A DNA stretch of 64,000 nucleotides from Spinellus fusiger (Eukaryota > Mucoromycota > Mucoromycetes > Mucorales > Phycomycetaceae): positions 61,491-125,490 of the forward strand of contig JALLLS010000092.1 in NCBI GenBank assembly GCA_025094145.1, given 5' to 3'. Numbering within the stretch: the stretch's first letter is position 1; each line of letters opens with the position of its first letter. Under the pieces are notes generated by a model. That model was given only the letters and a program-made list of their open reading frames with translations. It made no database searches and was not told the DNA's origin. Positions 22,030 through 33,879 of this stretch are shown here, piece after piece. The position numbers were made by a program, and so were the translations under genes.

Positions 22030-22369
22030 CATTATTTTGAGGAGAAAGAGAAAGAGAAAACTAGTTTCAACTAGAGTGATAGACAAAAATTAGCCATATT
22101 ATAAACAGAAAAGTTTCTTTTTTTGTTTCTTTTTGTTTTTATAGTTTATCACGTTGCTATAACACTATAGGTTCTATTTATATACACACATATATATCAA
22201 TGCATGAAGAAAAGAGTGTCTGTAATACATTGAGTGAAAGAAACACTAGCAAGTTTTAGATTCTCTAACTCTATTTCTTGTATTATATGATATATCTTGT
22301 CTTTTATAAAAATATGCATTAAACAAACATTAGAGACCTCAGATTTATATAAAACATGGATAAGGTCAA

Positions 22370-22990
22370 CAAAATAATATATATAAGTTTATTAGATAGA
22401 AAATTTTATTAATCGACACTGCCACCCTTTGCTTATATTACAGTTCTGTATTTCCAGGGCATGCTCTCGATAAGGTTGTTGATGCTATCTATTGGTGTTT
22501 TTTTTCTATTCCTATAAAAAAAAGCCTTGAAATTCTTAAGAGTAGTTTGAATACTCACCTTCTTTTGAACCTCACGGTCTAACATGTCCCAAAAATGTTT
22601 TATTGATTTCAGGCGAAGGATTTTAAAAGGTTAGTCCCTCATTATGACCAAACCCACTTCTTTCTTTCACTACTTCACGACCCTGCATCTCTGGTTGTTA
22701 GTATTATCTTCTTAAAGAACATAATCTATTTATGGATTAATCTTGGAAAGACATTTCAGATTAAGTATTTTTCCTTTTAGATTTTAAAGGAATCTCTGGC
22801 CACCTCTTGAGACAATTATCTCTTTTTTTTTAGTGAGAATATACTTGTATTCACTCCTTCTTTTAGCCTTGAGATCCTTAGTACTTTTGTTCATTTGAAA
22901 TAGGTTCTATTTCTTTTAGCGTTGGATGAGGCAGATATATTATGTGAAAAAGCAATGGAATAAGAAAAGATAAGGCTAAGACAATTTAAA
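22370..22990 (-). pseudogene. Old Tc1 transposase relic
   Basis: Minus strand. The order of features matches the C-terminus of the 19176-20224 transposase gene: TAAGTTTATTAGATAGAAA (3' flank), CGACACTGCCACCCTTTGC, TCTGTATTTCCAGGGCATGC, and TCCCAAAAATGTTTTATTGA (HLWD region). Strongly decayed; ends not found. Confidence 0.55.
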
Positions 22991-23284
22991 AATAAAAATA
23001 AAAATAAAAAATCTATAACTTGCAAGCGTTTCTTTTACTTGCTGTACAATAGAATAATTTATTAGAAAAGAATAATTTATGGCTATGACTACTCTTAGCA
23101 TTAATCATACTCTGTTATTTTTGCTTCATAGACGAGATAAGAGTATCTGTCACTTATTTCAATATTCTATTTATTCTTATATCATGGATACCTTCAACTT
23201 TTAATTATTAGTGTAAATGATTATACACTCTTGAATGAATTTTTAGGCAATCTAAAAGATAGTTCAGTAGATATAAATAAATAA

Positions 23285-23850
23285 AAAGGCGTGATAAGAA
23301 TCAATGATGCTTATGCGTATACTTCTATTCAATGAAATGTCATTGCACTATATATAACCAACAAAAACTTCTATATCTTAATTAATAAATTGGAACTTTT
23401 GGATTATTTGATAATTTGACAATTTCTAGCCCCTGTGCTTACTATCTTGTTGAATTCAAAGATCACACCTACCTTTCACTTGGCGTATTATTGTTATTGT
23501 CATCTTTTCCTGTTGTCATTTGTATGTTATCTAAAGATTACTAACTCTTGTTATGGTATTATTTTTTCTTAATGTATTGACTCCATTCACTCTACTTACC
23601 TCACCTTAACACAAGACATACCAACACCTGTTCTGATGAATAACAAAGACTCAATATCTATATAGACTGTTCTCGATATTATTTAGAAGCTCGAGGTGTT
23701 TTTTTAATAATGTTATATTGTCACCTGACACTAAACATTAAATAATAATGATTGTCCAACAGGAGAGATTAAGAGAAGGAAACAAGATAAGAGTTTTAAT
23801 AAGAAATAATGCTGAATACTTCTTTGAAATTAAAATTTAAAAGTAAACTT
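23285..23850 (-). repeat. Inverted segmental duplication, copy A (partner 53815-54370)
   Basis: About 560 bp that matches 53815-54370 in reverse complement with only scattered differences. Together with the secreted-peptide locus next to it (24007-24400 versus 52480-53600, less similar) it forms one larger duplicated block in opposite orientation. Confidence 0.8.
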
Positions 23851-24006
23851 TTTAAATAAATAAAGATTGTATATTCATTTCTTAAGGGACACGATTGGAA
23901 TTAAATTAAACTTTTACACTCTTTCTTGTGTAAACATAGGGCTTTTTGAGGTAGTTTTTTGAAATAGATTGATCTATTTAGTACTTGGCCATTTGTTAAA
24001 ACTAAG

Positions 24007-24207
24007 TTAGTGAGATGGTAGTGAAGTAGATAAACAGACAAGTGTCTTACAATTAAATTGATAAACCAAAAAACTACTATTTAGAGAATGACAATGATGA
24101 TAACTACAAACAAGATGAGAGCCAGGAGTTAGAAGAGGATATGGACGAAGAGGACCGGAAGGATTGAGATTAGCAAAAGCAATAGAGAACAAGACTGATT
24201 TCAACAT
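24007..24207 (-). pseudogene. Decayed paralogue of the secreted repeat-peptide family
   Basis: Starts MLKSVLFSIAFANLNPSGPL, sharing the first eight residues with the genes at 33605 and 52727 (MLKSVLFS / MLKSVLVS) but with part of the signal-peptide core missing. It continues LRPYPLLTPGSH, like the PLPYPHPNPGHT segment of the 52727 product, then loses the repeats. The 5' flank (TATA at about 24280, reversed) and the 3' flank (TTAATTGTAAGACA ... CCATCTCACTAACTT) are also homologous to the other two loci. The frame is open for 66 residues, but the repeats and basic cluster are absent, so it is probably non-functional. Confidence 0.65.
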
Positions 24208-24399
24208 TAAACATAATAGTTTAAATGATTATAAGGTACGTAGTTATAATATTAAAATAAAACTAGATTATAGATATGTTTATATACTATTCTCTAATAA
24301 ATTTTCAGTGCTTATTTGTCTGTGTGTTGAGCACAATAAGACTTCTATAAATCTCTTCTTTACTCTTTCCCTAAGCTTATTACTATGGATTATCTGCTC

Positions 24400-25820
24400 A
24401 AAGATTAAAATAAAAAATAAAATAGAAATATCATACAGCACAATGTTGTTGGCAGATACAATTGATCAGAATTATGAGATAGATAAGTCATCTTACTTCT
24501 TTATATCATAAGTCTTTAAAATTTGATGTATATCTGTTCTATGATCTTTATGTAAAAATTCTTTTATCATTTTAATACTAGATAACGGATTATATAATAA
24601 AGTATTATTTGATTCATTCTGTTTATATCCTATAAGTTTGCTGTTTTATTTTTATCTTTATATTGCAGGTATATTTTACCTTTTATGATCAATACACTGA
24701 CTCTTGAGCCAAACATCTATTGAAAAACAAATTAGAATGCTGTTTACAATTTATACAGACTTTAACCGACATATCTTTAGCTGAATCTATCTTTCTGGCA
24801 GATATAGCCATCAAGGTACCAGACAATGAGTTGAAGAAGTAGCTCAATGGAATGGAGTTCTATTCATACAGTCCATAAGTAAACTCTCTTTTGACAAATA
24901 AAGAAGACATTAAATATGAATCAAGAGAAAAGAAAATGAAATCTCAACAGGACAAGAGAAAACAGAGAAGAATAGACAAAACTACCCCAGATACCAAACA
25001 TAAATTCATCCATAAATAAAACATACCGGTTATATTTTAAGTAAGTTTGGAAGAAAAGAGCATGAAAAGATATATAATTTATGTTATAATAAACATATAT
25101 TATGTACGTTCTTTTCTTTCTTTTTCTTCCCATATGAATAAAATGGTTAATAACCTTTAAATAATATATACATTGCTATCTATTTATTATCATTAAGAAG
25201 CCTTTTTCTATCAGAAGCAAGCTATGATTTTTAAAAGAAATACTATTAGGAATAAACAAATCATAACCTCAAGCCTGGATACTTACTAAATAAAGGGTTA
25301 ATAAGAAGCTATAAGAGACTCGAGAATTCCTTTTTCTCTACAAAGAGAAACATATCAAGTATTATGTGAGTTTAGGTTATGGATACGGAAACATCTAAAA
25401 GATGACGAGTGAACTATAAGATAAAAATATCTATATTGTATTATAATCTGACTCTTAACGATGCTCCTCACAACATATCACAGCATATCACATGTCTCTA
25501 TAGAAAAAAGTTTGTCTTTAGGTTTGTTTTACAACTAATTTCTTATAGTTGATGAATATTCAACATATTTTAATTCTTTTGACAGAGATTTTCACAGTCT
25601 GCATATGAATGGTATTTATAAAAGAATAAAAAGTTAGTCTTGTAGGAGGTAGAAGTATTTTATTCATAAGACAAATACAATAAGGATAATCAATCAACTG
25701 GGTATTAAAAAGATGCAGAAATAATAATAATAAATATAGTTTGGCTTATTTTTTTTAAAAAAAAAAGAAGAGAAGCTCTCTTGACTATTAGTACTTGAAA
25801 TGAAATACTGCATGCTAATT
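24400..25820. other. AT-rich spacer, no gene seen
   Basis: 24300-24400 is the conserved upstream flank of the 24207 locus (matches about 52485-52560 in reverse). Beyond that there is no recognisable gene. A T8/A10 junction lies at 25751-25768. Confidence 0.5.
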
Positions 25821-25823
25821 ACA

Positions 25824-27341
25824 CTATATTACATTTACAGTCTTTTGGTCTACAATCAGTTCAAAAACAGATGTACATCTGATGGTCAACCACAAATCTT
25901 CTTTTATACTATCCATGCCTCGACTTTTATCTGTAGAAACACATATGTTCTGACTGGTGTGATTCTCTCTCCATAATTCCTGGCCAATACACAGTTTATC
26001 CACCTGTAAATGTGATAAAGTTTGTCCCTCCAGACATATAATAGGATCTGCATATCGAGTTGTACAGTTCTGCAGTACTAAACTTCTTAATTTTCCTTTT
26101 ATTTCTGTTGTCTGGCATAAAAGCTGCACCTTTTTGAGAACAAGACTAGTAAGATGTGTTTGAGACCAATCGGCACATTCTAAAATCTGAGTGTCTTCCA
26201 AGGTAAGGTGTGTAATATGAGTTGTATCAAGAATATCAGAAAAACTCAAGGGTGACCAACGCTCTAAAGTAAGAGATTCAAGGTTTTTGAAGTTCTTCAA
26301 ATCATCCAAGGCATCTTTGATGTTGTTATAGCGTGGTGATCCCTTGAGTGATAATTGAGTAAGGCCGGGGAAGGCTCCGAATAAAGCTCGAATCAAGGCA
26401 CGAGGGATCCCAAGACCTGATTGGAGGGCGATTTGCTGAAGTGGAACTTGGTAGTGATGAAGGGCAACTAATAAAGGCTGGGATATAGTGTTGATGAGAC
26501 TAAGTGAGTGGAGCTGACGAGCTTGGTGTGCAAATCGGTGGTAGGCAAGAGGTATTGTGTCTAAAGGAATACAAGAGACAGCATCCACAGGATTCTCGTT
26601 GCGATGTACTTCAAATTTAATTTCATGGAGATGGGGATAAGCTTGAGTGATCAAGTCAAACCAATCTAGTTCACGACATGTGCCAGACAAGAATTTGAGA
26701 GTGAGAGAATTAATAAGAAGAAATTTTCCTGGTGTATCAATTGATCCTTCATCATGACCACAGAGGGAGAGTGTTTTCAGACGAGGACAAAAAGAATGAA
26801 TTGTATGCAGAGTGTTTGTGTTAAGACCATTTTTAATCCAAGATAGATGCAAGTGGTTAATATTTGGCAGTGGTGGTAGATCACAGATATTAATTGGACT
26901 GCAGTATTCTATGTGTAGTCTGCTCAACCACAATGACGATTCATATTTACATAAAAGGTCCATTGTTGCTCTCTGTAGAGATTTATCGTGGGTACATATC
27001 GACTTTGAATACATGTCTACTCTTTTGTGGATTTCCAATGATCGTAGATTTGCACATAGAATACCAAGGTCTTCACCACCTACTCGGATAGCACCGCCAT
27101 CTTCAATCAGTAAGTTGTGTATTTGAAGACCTGCTGGAGTATGAGCTTTTTTTGAACAAATAAGCATATAATAGAACTTTGTGAATTGCTCTGGTGTAGA
27201 TATAGTAATACTCCTGGTCATTCGATAGGATAATAAGTTGTTCCAAGAGTGGCATACTGAGGCAGAAGTCGTGATATCTTTTATAGTTAAAAGCTGACAC
27301 ACTTCATTTAACAGCTCATTTGGCAAACGGCATATATCCAT
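25824..27341 (-). CDS. F-box / leucine-rich-repeat protein
   Basis: A single-exon frame of 505 residues from the ATG at 27341 (MDICRLPNELLNEVCQLLTI). The open frame extends upstream to 27479, but MDICRLPNE is the natural F-box start. Residues 1-45 are an F-box (LPNELL... ITTSASVCHSWNNLL), which binds Skp1. The remainder has about 15 degenerate leucine-rich units (for example LRSLEIHKR, LKTLSLCGHD, LTQLSLKGSP, LESLTLERW, ITHLTLEDT, LRSLVLQNC). Family knowledge: substrate receptor of an SCF ubiquitin ligase; the target is unknown. It resembles the large fungal set of lineage-specific F-box/LRR proteins. Confidence 0.85.
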   Translation of the reverse strand: MDICRLPNELLNEVCQLLTIKDITTSASVCHSWNNLLSYRMTRSITISTPEQFTKFYYMLICSKKAHTPAGLQIHNLLIEDGGAIRVGGEDLGILCANLRSLEIHKRVDMYSKSICTHDKSLQRATMDLLCKYESSLWLSRLHIEYCSPINICDLPPLPNINHLHLSWIKNGLNTNTLHTIHSFCPRLKTLSLCGHDEGSIDTPGKFLLINSLTLKFLSGTCRELDWFDLITQAYPHLHEIKFEVHRNENPVDAVSCIPLDTIPLAYHRFAHQARQLHSLSLINTISQPLLVALHHYQVPLQQIALQSGLGIPRALIRALFGAFPGLTQLSLKGSPRYNNIKDALDDLKNFKNLESLTLERWSPLSFSDILDTTHITHLTLEDTQILECADWSQTHLTSLVLKKVQLLCQTTEIKGKLRSLVLQNCTTRYADPIICLEGQTLSHLQVDKLCIGQELWRENHTSQNICVSTDKSRGMDSIKEDLWLTIRCTSVFELIVDQKTVNVI

Positions 27342-27479
27342 GGCTGTAAAGTGAAAAGGTGAGAATAAAGAGTAGCAGAAACAGTGATGTCTTGTTCTAT
27401 TAGCTGGAAAAACTATACTTATTTCTTCACATGACCAACTAAATCTATTGTGCATTATGAAACACCTCTTAATGCTCAT

Positions 27480-28298
27480 AAAGTGACCCGTGCAACGTAG
27501 GAGAATGGTTTTACTTCAATGCTATTTTTGTTTTAGTTAATAGATGTTATAGATAGTAATTGTTATCTTTAATGTAAAAGATCTCACTATTCTTTTTTCC
27601 CCCATTTGATGAGCTCAATATGTGTGTGAAGATATATGTTAAGTTACAGAACTTACACTGAGGCTTTCTCAGTTAGTACCACCTTCTCAATCATAGAATA
27701 TAAACTCATTATAGACAGAAGATCAGATAATGGTTTGTGTCATAGGTTTGGCATAGCATATTTTTCAGAAAACATAATAAACCATGAATTAATATATCAT
27801 AAAACCGTGTCTATTCTTTCAAAAACACCTTTTCTCTTATTGATTGATTGAGCTTTAAGAGTACATCTGAAGAGTTCATTCGTTATATTAAAGGAAAATC
27901 AGATAATGAACTTTGAAGAATAAACTGCTTTATGAATTATTTCACATGGATGTTTTTAGTATTGTATCACTGCACTGTATAACAGCTGATGTGCAACGGA
28001 TTGTTTGGCTTATCCACACCAAAAGATTCTTCTGGATCTTAGCAGTGTTAACAAGACTAAATATAGACATGAAAACCTCCGTTATTTATAATGGCATTTA
28101 AAATAAAGATAAGCAAAATGTATTTTTATTTTAGGTCACAGTATTTAGTTTTTTCTTTAAAAAAAAAGTATGTTCATTATAGATATGAATGTTTATTATA
28201 AATTAATAACCATAATTTACATAAATTCCTATATAAAAAACCATGTGGCCTTAAGAATAGAAAATCACATTAAGAGAATAAATCGGTAATTGGACTAC
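27480..28298. other. AT-rich spacer, no gene seen
   Basis: Between the F-box gene and the transposon cluster. Short frames only; nothing I can support. Confidence 0.5.
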
Positions 28299-28300
28299 TA

Positions 28301-29102
28301 TACTCTTTCCGGAAATTATTGGTGCAAAAATGGAATGCACCAAAAAAATGAATTTATGATAAACATATTCTTTATAAACAATTATCAAATCTTGTCGTCA
28401 ATGGGTTGTTAATCCAAAGGAAATCCGGTCAGTTAACAGGTAGTTAAACTCTGATGTTTATTCATTCATAACAACACGTCTTTTATACTTTTTCTACTAC
28501 TAGTATTTAGCTTCAGGGGTATGTTATTGAATACTATCAATTATCATCATCCCTTAGTATTCGATAGCATCCCCTTCTCAGTTTAGTAGTCGTAGTTGGT
28601 ATTTCCAGAAAGAGTGGTAATTACAAATATAGAAAATGTCTTTACGACAATCTGGACTGGGAGTATCTACAAAATCCTTGCAAGTCACTGAATAGCACCT
28701 TATTACAAAAAATATGAGATACTTGAGGATAATGTTTCCTTATTCAAGAGAGCTTCTCTTTTGAGTCTACTCTCTACATCTGAGCAGAACTGCTCAATAG
28801 AATTAAGCTCAGGCGAATGTGGACGATAGACGCAACCATAGCCTCTACCCTCAATGTAAAGCTGAATGTCCCTGTTTTTATGGATAGGGACATTGTTCAA
28901 AGTTTATGACGTTATGCAGTGGGTATTGTTCATTGTCCACTTCCATATCTAGAACAGCAACTAAACCCTCCTCTTCTTTTTAAAGATTCCCACTTCTATC
29001 TTCGTAAATAAATTGATCCATGTTCAATGTTGAATGGTTATTTTTTATTTAAAAAAAAAAAACTCATTTTTATTTTTGCACCAGTAATTTCCGGAAAGAG
29101 TG
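28301..29102 (-). mobile_element. Internally deleted Tc1-like transposon
   Basis: Ends (T/C)ACTCTTTCCGGAAATTA(T/C)TG, inverted at the right, with TA on both sides (28299-28300, 29103-29104). Inside, 28703-28900 minus encodes the end of a DDE transposase (NNVPIHKNRDIQLYIEGRGY, then SPELNSIEQF), similar to the one at 29387-30815. It is much shorter than a full element, so it is non-autonomous. Bases 28425-28600 inside it are related to 54585-55225. Confidence 0.7.
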
Positions 29103-29386
29103 TAAATACTTTCTTTTTCGGAAATGATTAGCACAGTTTCTGGTCCATTTTTCTATCACTTGTCGGATAATTTTGATGTTTGAATCCGATTCTCTAGATA
29201 TTCCAGCCAATTAAAATAATTCTAATATTTATGAGTCCGATATGAGCCTTATCTATTCTAAACATATTTGAGAAAAATGTTTCAGCCTTTGACTTTTTAC
29301 CATATTAAATTGATTGGTTGGATTTCTTAAAATAAATCTAAATAATAAAACAGGTACAAGACCATTTTAAAAATAGAAAACAGATA

Positions 29387-30815
29387 CACTATTTTCACTT
29401 ATTATTGTCGCACTTTTAGAGAAAAATATGTCGCATTAATTAATTAGAATTTGGCATAGTAAAAGATTTAAAACTGGCGTATTCTAAGTACTTGAAGTTT
29501 TCTTACATTTTGAGAAGCCAGAAAGAAAAACTATATAACAATCCGTAGACAGAGATGTCAATACGGAAGAGGATAACAGAGCTCCTGGCATCCACAGGTA
29601 CTACAAAGATTCTGAGAAAGAGCAGTTATTTGTATTGATTTATGAAAGGGGTATGAGCGTCAGAGCTGCTGCACTGAAACTTCAAATCAACCCACGTACT
29701 GCTCAGCGATAGTATTCAAACAATTAACAGAATCCTCAGACATTCATTGCCAGAAAAGAAGGTAGTGGAAGGCCAGTTGGTAGACCAGCACTACTTGACG
29801 ATAGCCATAAAAGATTTTTGGTCAATTTATTAGACGATCAGCCCTCTTTAGTCTTGGATCAAATGATGGAGAGTTTGAGAACGTCTTTTAATGATTTGGA
29901 GATATCGAAAACAGCTCTCTACAATTTTGTGACCAAAAATTGTAAGATCAGTCTGAAAAGAGCCCATTTTCATTCAGTTGACTGTAATGGTCCTGAAAAG
30001 ATCAAGGATCGAAAGAAGTGGGTACAGAAATGGATGGAGACAGATATGGACTACATGAGAAACTGTGTCTTTATAGATGAGGCGGCATTCCACATCAACA
30101 TGAAGTGTACTTTTGCTTGGTCAAAAGTAGGTACTCGTGCAGTAGAAGTGCCAAGAACGAGGGCTAGAACAACAACCATCCTGAGAGCAACATCTGCTCA
30201 GAGCATTGTCAACATAAAAGTAAGACGGCCTCGAATGTTGCCTGCTTCAAAGAAGAGAAGAACTACTGGATCTAGTGGGCTTTTCCAGAAACAAAGCAAA
30301 GGCACTGCTAGTGGCTACTATCTTAACTTCTTGAGCGATACAATGGATGTCATGGATAATTTTCCAGATGTTTTCAAGGACAATCACTTGATTATGGACA
30401 ACGCCCCTATCCACATGAATGAAGACATTAAAAGCTTCATTGAAGACCGTGGGTACAGGTGTGTCTATCTTCCTCCTTACTCACCATAGTTGAATCCCAT
30501 CGAGCAATTCTGGTCTGTTTGCAAAAGCAAGTTGAAAAGAGAAAGACTCTTGGAAGAAGAAACGCTATCATCTAGAATCGCCGATGTATCTAACCAAGTT
30601 CTTCTCGGTGATCTCAGAGGATTTTGTAAATACACTGTCGATGGATTTGAGGATTGCTTACAAGAGAAGCCTCTTTAACAATAAAACATTGATGTCGCAT
30701 TTGTCGTATCCAACTTATACGCCATCTTTTAATTTATTAATGCGATAATTTTTTTTCAACTTGTGTGCTAAGTTTTTTTTTTCCAAATGTGCGACAATAA
30801 TAAGTGAAAATAGTG
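29387..30815 (+). mobile_element. Nearly full-length Tc1/mariner-type transposon
   Basis: Ends CACTATTTTCACTTATTATT, inverted at the right, over about 32 bp (through TGTCGCAC), with TA on both sides (29385-29386, 30816-30817). Length 1429 bp. One transposase gene in the plus direction (see next entry). Confidence 0.85.
29555..30678 (+). pseudogene. DD34E transposase with three stop codons
   Basis: The helix-turn-helix part reads RGMSVRAAALKLQINPRTAQ, then two stops close together (29710-29712 and 29725-29727). The catalytic core is otherwise well kept: VFIDEAAFH (first Asp), LIMDNAPIH (second Asp), then NPIEQFW with the Glu 34 positions on. A third stop (30487-30489) stands just before LNPIE, where relatives have Glu or Asp. 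The rest of the frame is open, so decay is recent or light. Confidence 0.85.
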
Positions 30816-30828
30816 TATAGACTATATA

Positions 30829-32146
30829 AAGTGACCTGAGAAATGTAATCGATGATTTTATATACAGATTTCCTTTTAAATATACTTTATCTTAATAGTG
30901 TTATAATTTCATGAATTCATTAGCTAAAGACATAAAACTTTCAATAGATACATAGAAGAGTGTTTATAAGACAAGAAGAAAGGTATTATTACAAGGTTAA
31001 TTAATAATCACTGTGGCTATCCTTGGTATCTATGACAGTCTGGCATCTCCGCCCCATGCTGGCAATGAGGGTGTCTATTGCCTTTGATATTTTACCTCAT
31101 TCCAGCATCAGGGCTGCCTCCAACTTCTTCTTGGTGGAATATACCCTTCTGTCCTTCCTGATAACCTTCTTGAGGTGGGCCCATAGATGATCAATTGGAT
31201 TGAGATCAGTATTGTGAGGACCAGTAAGGAAGAGTTTCCACACTCTTTGCTGTCTTCTATTTACAAGTTTCCTTGCTTGTATGGGGTCTAGCATTGTCTT
31301 CCTGTAGTTGGTAAATGACTCCAGGGTTTAGGAGAGAGAGAGAGAGAGACTCGAGTTCATAGTAGTAGACATCTCCCAAGACATCGATGTACTTGTTGGA
31401 GTTTATCCTACCTTCCACTACGATCTATCTGCCAACACCCTCCCCACTGGAACAGTTTATACTATCACTTGACCACCTCCAAACTTCTTCATTACTAGGA
31501 CATTCTTAGGCTCAAAGGCCGTACCAGGCTGCCTGATGACTTTAAAGCCCTTTTTAAGTCTCATTGGCTCTACACTAAACTCATTAGACCAGACGAACGC
31601 TTGCCACTGCTCATGGGTCCAACCAATGTGCTCATGGGCCCACTGGAGCCTTACCTCCATATGTTTCTTGGTGAGAAGAGGCTTCACCACTGGAATGAAA
31701 GAGTGGAAACTCATTTCATCAAGGTATCTCTTCAGAGTCTTGTCTGATGAGAATCACTGACTACTGTTATTCTCAACCACCAGAAAGCCCTGTCGTCCAA
31801 CTTTCTTCGTCAGCCACTCTTGGGAGAAGGCACTACCAAGCCTGTCTTCTTGAAGTGTCTCACAATGTCTCCTACAGTGGTGGGAGGAACATTCAACATA
31901 CGAAATGTCTCGGTCAGAGTGTTGTTCATGTTCAGCACCTCATTGGAGAATGGGCTGAACGAGTCTCTAGGCTCGTCTATTTCCCATACATCTCAGGGGT
32001 TTTGGGTGAAGATGTTTACGGTGTTGGATGAGTCAGACATTAGAGAAAAAGAAGTGTTATTAAAGAAAAAAAGAATAGTGTTTATTATTTTTAGTATAAT
32101 AATAGCCTGAAATTTGAAACTATCGATTACATTTGTCGGGTCACTT
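30829..32146 (-). mobile_element. Tc1-like transposon with degenerate transposase
   Basis: Ends AAGTGACC(T/C)GA(G/C)AAATGTA, inverted at the right (about 24 bp), with TA on both sides (30827-30828, 32147-32148). Length 1318 bp. The minus strand encodes pieces of a transposase: EVRLQWAHEHIGWTHEQW, FVWSNEFSVEP (first catalytic Asp replaced by Asn), and NTDLNPIDHLWAHLKKVI (DD34D-type end). Several frame breaks. Related fragments are at 48730 and 55325. Confidence 0.8.
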
Positions 32147-32148
32147 TA

Positions 32149-33527
32149 TTAATAAATATTCAAGGTCGAATAAATTCTCTTATGAATTGTATGAGACCAG
32201 AGGAAACAAAATAGGAATAAATGTTCTAATCCAGATCAAAAAATTCTTCATCTCCATCCACTGTATCCATAGCATTTTATTTATTTATTTATTTTTAGGA
32301 ATAAATGTGTATGAATCAAATAATGCAGTGATGACCAAGCTCAATTCGATTAACTTAACAATAGCTCAAAGAAGCTTTTACTTATACTTTGAAAAAATCG
32401 CTCTGAGCTTTAATAGAAAAGAAGATAAAGCACATTTATTTCTATTTTGTTTCCTCTGGTCTAAATAGACAATAAGAGTGCAACTGACAAAGTAGAAATC
32501 AAATCCACAACAACTAGTTAGTAACAGAAAGACAGAATGAGTTTATTAAAAGTGTACCTTGCAAAGATAAACATCTACTCTATGAATACCTAATGTTAAC
32601 TGCATGAAGTATAGTTTAGTATAGTTACTGGTGTCTTTTTCTATTGTTTGTTCTAGATTTAAGTCACTATAAGTTTTATGACAAGTATAGATAGTTGTAT
32701 GATGCAAAGAGTGTATTGGAATATGAAGCCCTCTTCAAAGACTCCTACTAATCAATGTATTATACACTATACATATTGCAGTTGAATATGCTTGTAATAA
32801 AAAGACGTATGATGACATGTTTTTATTTATTTATTTATTATTAATTTTAATAAAATTCATCTGCAAATAATGCCGTGTTATACCACTATAGATTAATCAT
32901 TTGCTATTTCCATTTAAGTCTATATTTTAATCTTTGAGCTAATTATTTAAGATAGTCGTCTCAATAAAAGAAACGAGACAATGTTTATAGGAACCTTGGT
33001 TGTGTATTATGAACAGACAAAAAATTACTGGACTCTCATTAAGAGAAGAAAAAAAGATAGAGTAACTATAATACATAGATTCATAGTAATGGTTTTATGC
33101 ATATAAATAAGTCAGTTTATAATATAAATACTGGTATTCTGTTCAAGTTTTGCATTAAATTATTTATGCATTGACATCAAAATATTCATAATAATGATAA
33201 AATTGATACTATCAGAAATAGTAAACACGCAGAATATCACAATGATCCTTCAACAGCCAAGATCATTAGAAAGTCTTTAAAGAAGAAACAAAATAAAAGA
33301 AATCAGATCATACAATAAATGTGAATGTGTCTACCCAACAAGTAGGAACACATTGTCCCTTTACTAAGAGAGAGAGAGAGCAATCAGGGTTAAATAAAAG
33401 TCAATGGAAACGATAGCAATTAAAGTAAGAGTATTCAGTAGTAAGCATATACACCAAAGAACGAATATCAGATAAAGACAAGACAGTTCAAGTAAACAAC
33501 TGCATGTCTTGAGTTAAGCCTACAATA
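32149..33527. other. AT-rich spacer, no gene seen
   Basis: No supported gene. The part close to 33527 is the upstream region of the secreted-peptide gene. Confidence 0.5.
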
Positions 33528-33530
33528 ATT

Positions 33531-33540
33531 AGTATAAAAA
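33531..33540 (+). promoter_or_regulatory. TATA box of the 33605 secreted-peptide gene
   Basis: AGTATAAAAA, 65-75 bp before the ATG, followed by an AT-rich leader with TTTTATTTCA. The same box and leader occur before the ATG at 52727 and, reversed, before the one at 24207. Confidence 0.6.
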
Positions 33541-33604
33541 GACTGCCTATGATTTAGTTTTATTTCATTATTACATCTTCACTTTACCTTTTCTTTAAAC
33601 TACA

Positions 33605-33877
33605 ATGTTGAAATCAGTCTTGTTCTCTATGCTTGTCTTGGTCTCTTTTGTCTCTGCTTCTCCCAATCCTCCTCCTCCTTCTCCTTCTCCAGCTCCTTAC
33701 CCTTATCCCTACCATGACCATAACAACAACCACCATCAGAACTACCCTTCTCCTTCTCCAGCTCCTTACCCTTATCCCTACCATGATCATAACAACCACC
33801 ACCACCACCGCCGCCGCGGTTCTCCTGCCTCTGGTTCTATCTCTGATGTTGAGAGTCTTACTGACTCAACCCGTTAA
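33605..33877 (+). CDS. Secreted Pro/His-rich repeat peptide
   Basis: A 90-residue frame. Residues 1-18 (MLKSVLFSMLVLVSFVSA) form a clear signal peptide. Two copies of a Pro/Tyr/His unit follow (PSPSPAPYPYPYHDHNN at about 27-43 and 48-64), then a His run, a basic cluster (RRR at about 69-71) and a short acidic tail (GSISDVESLTDSTR). It shares its signal peptide, promoter and 3' flank with 52727-53548. The His-rich units could bind metal; the RRR could be a kexin site releasing the tail (inference). No cysteines. Intact. Confidence 0.75.
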   Translation: MLKSVLFSMLVLVSFVSASPNPPPPSPSPAPYPYPYHDHNNNHHQNYPSPSPAPYPYPYHDHNNHHHHRRRGSPASGSISDVESLTDSTR

Positions 33878-33879
33878 TT

